Assembly (NCBI GenBank): GCA_052066835.1
Contig: JBQHRJ010000034.1
Source of the DNA: UBA2821 sp902763335
GTDB lineage: Bacteria; Bacillota; Clostridia; Lachnospirales; Lachnospiraceae
Direction: 5' to 3' (one strand)
DNA: 12,893 nucleotides
Under the pieces are notes generated by a model. The model did not search any database, was not told where the DNA came from, and was given only the letters and a program-made list of their open reading frames with translations. Made by a program: the position numbers and the translations under genes. Position 1 is the first letter of the stretch. Each line of letters begins with the position of its first letter. Of the stretch, positions 12,782-12,893 are shown in pieces.

Positions 12782-12893
12782 TTGGTAGTGTCAAGTTTAC
12801 TACCTCATTTTTTATTAAAAACCTTTATTTTAGGGAGTTTGCAAATAAAAAGAGCATTGACCTCCCTTTTGTGGTATAATATCCGCGACCAAA
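12782..12893 (+). mobile_element. Probable 5' end of a second insertion-sequence copy
   Basis: TTGGTAGTGTCAAGT (12782-12796) is the exact reverse complement of the motif at 98-112. It is followed by ACTACC, which pairs with GGTAGT (12784-12789) in a small terminal palindrome. Beyond it comes non-coding DNA with an outward extended -10 (12872-12880). This is the layout of the start of a rightward transposase gene lying outside the window. With the left edge it implies two copies in the same orientation. The family is unidentified and no transposase residues are visible. Confidence 0.5.
12872..12880 (+). promoter_or_regulatory. Extended -10 promoter element leading out of the window
   Basis: TGGTATAAT matches the extended -10 TGnTATAAT perfectly. 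A TTGACC at 12857-12862 is only 12 bases away, too close to act as -35, so activity would rest on the extended -10. It would drive a gene to the right, presumably the transposase. Confidence 0.45.

Noticed and set aside
12766..12794. Minus-strand junction promoter from TTGACA at the right edge into the WXG100 operon
   Set aside because: The position 17 bases downstream reads GAGGAA, part of the ribosome site, not a -10.
12857..12880. TTGACC followed by TATAAT as a full -35/-10 promoter
   Set aside because: The spacer is only 12 bases; only the extended -10 is kept as a candidate.

Overview
The window looks like an accessory region of a low-GC Firmicutes chromosome. A gut Lachnospiraceae-type clostridium (Roseburia/Agathobacter/Butyrivibrio-like) fits best. 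The reasons are A+T-rich DNA, strong GGAGG-type ribosome sites, zinc-ribbon/TcaA-like and YARHG membrane proteins, and a TadZ-like protein resembling the one known from Eubacterium rectale. The genus is an inference, not something read directly. All fourteen recognisable genes lie on the minus strand and read from right to left.

Layout in transcription order: (1) 12759-10648 is a cluster of five WXG100 (ESAT-6-like) proteins plus one helical protein without a Trp-x-Gly turn. Four of the five form two paralogous pairs (A-B, then B'-A'). A strong hairpin followed by a U-rich tract separates the first pair from the rest. (2) 10655-7911 is a cytoplasmic/membrane signalling block: a membrane-anchored FHA protein, a TadZ/CpaE-like atypical MinD-family protein without the Walker A lysines, and a DUF6382-like protein with a C-terminal FHA domain and Thr-rich ETSVL/ETTVL motifs in its linker. 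(3) 7880-4032 is an enzyme/effector block of tightly coupled genes: an SGNH esterase fused to a clear pseudokinase, a lipoprotein, and a DUF2974-type lipase with a C-terminal helical tail ending in a YxxxE motif. (4) 3996-1126 holds three membrane proteins: a YARHG protein, a TcaA-like zinc-ribbon protein, and a zinc-ribbon polytopic protein with a 42-bp (14-residue) Q/N/G/Y repeat. (5) 948-232, beyond a long perfect inverted repeat, encodes a kinase-like protein that lacks the glycine loop and has Asn in place of the DFG aspartate.

Working model (inference): this is a type VII secretion (T7SSb/ESX-like) substrate and regulation module. The WXG100 pairs are secreted helical substrates or partners. 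The lipase is a candidate effector of the reverse-arranged S. aureus TslA type, with the adjacent lipoprotein as candidate immunity or partner. The FHA proteins, pseudokinases and TadZ-like protein form a phospho-signalling or localisation layer. None of the core machinery (EssC/YukB, EsaA, EssA, EsaB) is in the window, so it is either next door or elsewhere in the genome.

Both edges carry the same 15-bp terminal motif in inverted orientation (98-112 and 12782-12796). Left of the motif is a terminator-like hairpin, and right of the other copy is an outward extended -10. This reads as the 3' end of one insertion sequence and the 5' start of a second copy in the same orientation, bracketing the locus. 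At the left junction the IS end supplies TTGACA exactly 17 bp from a TATAAT, a perfect consensus promoter pointing into the locus on the antisense strand.
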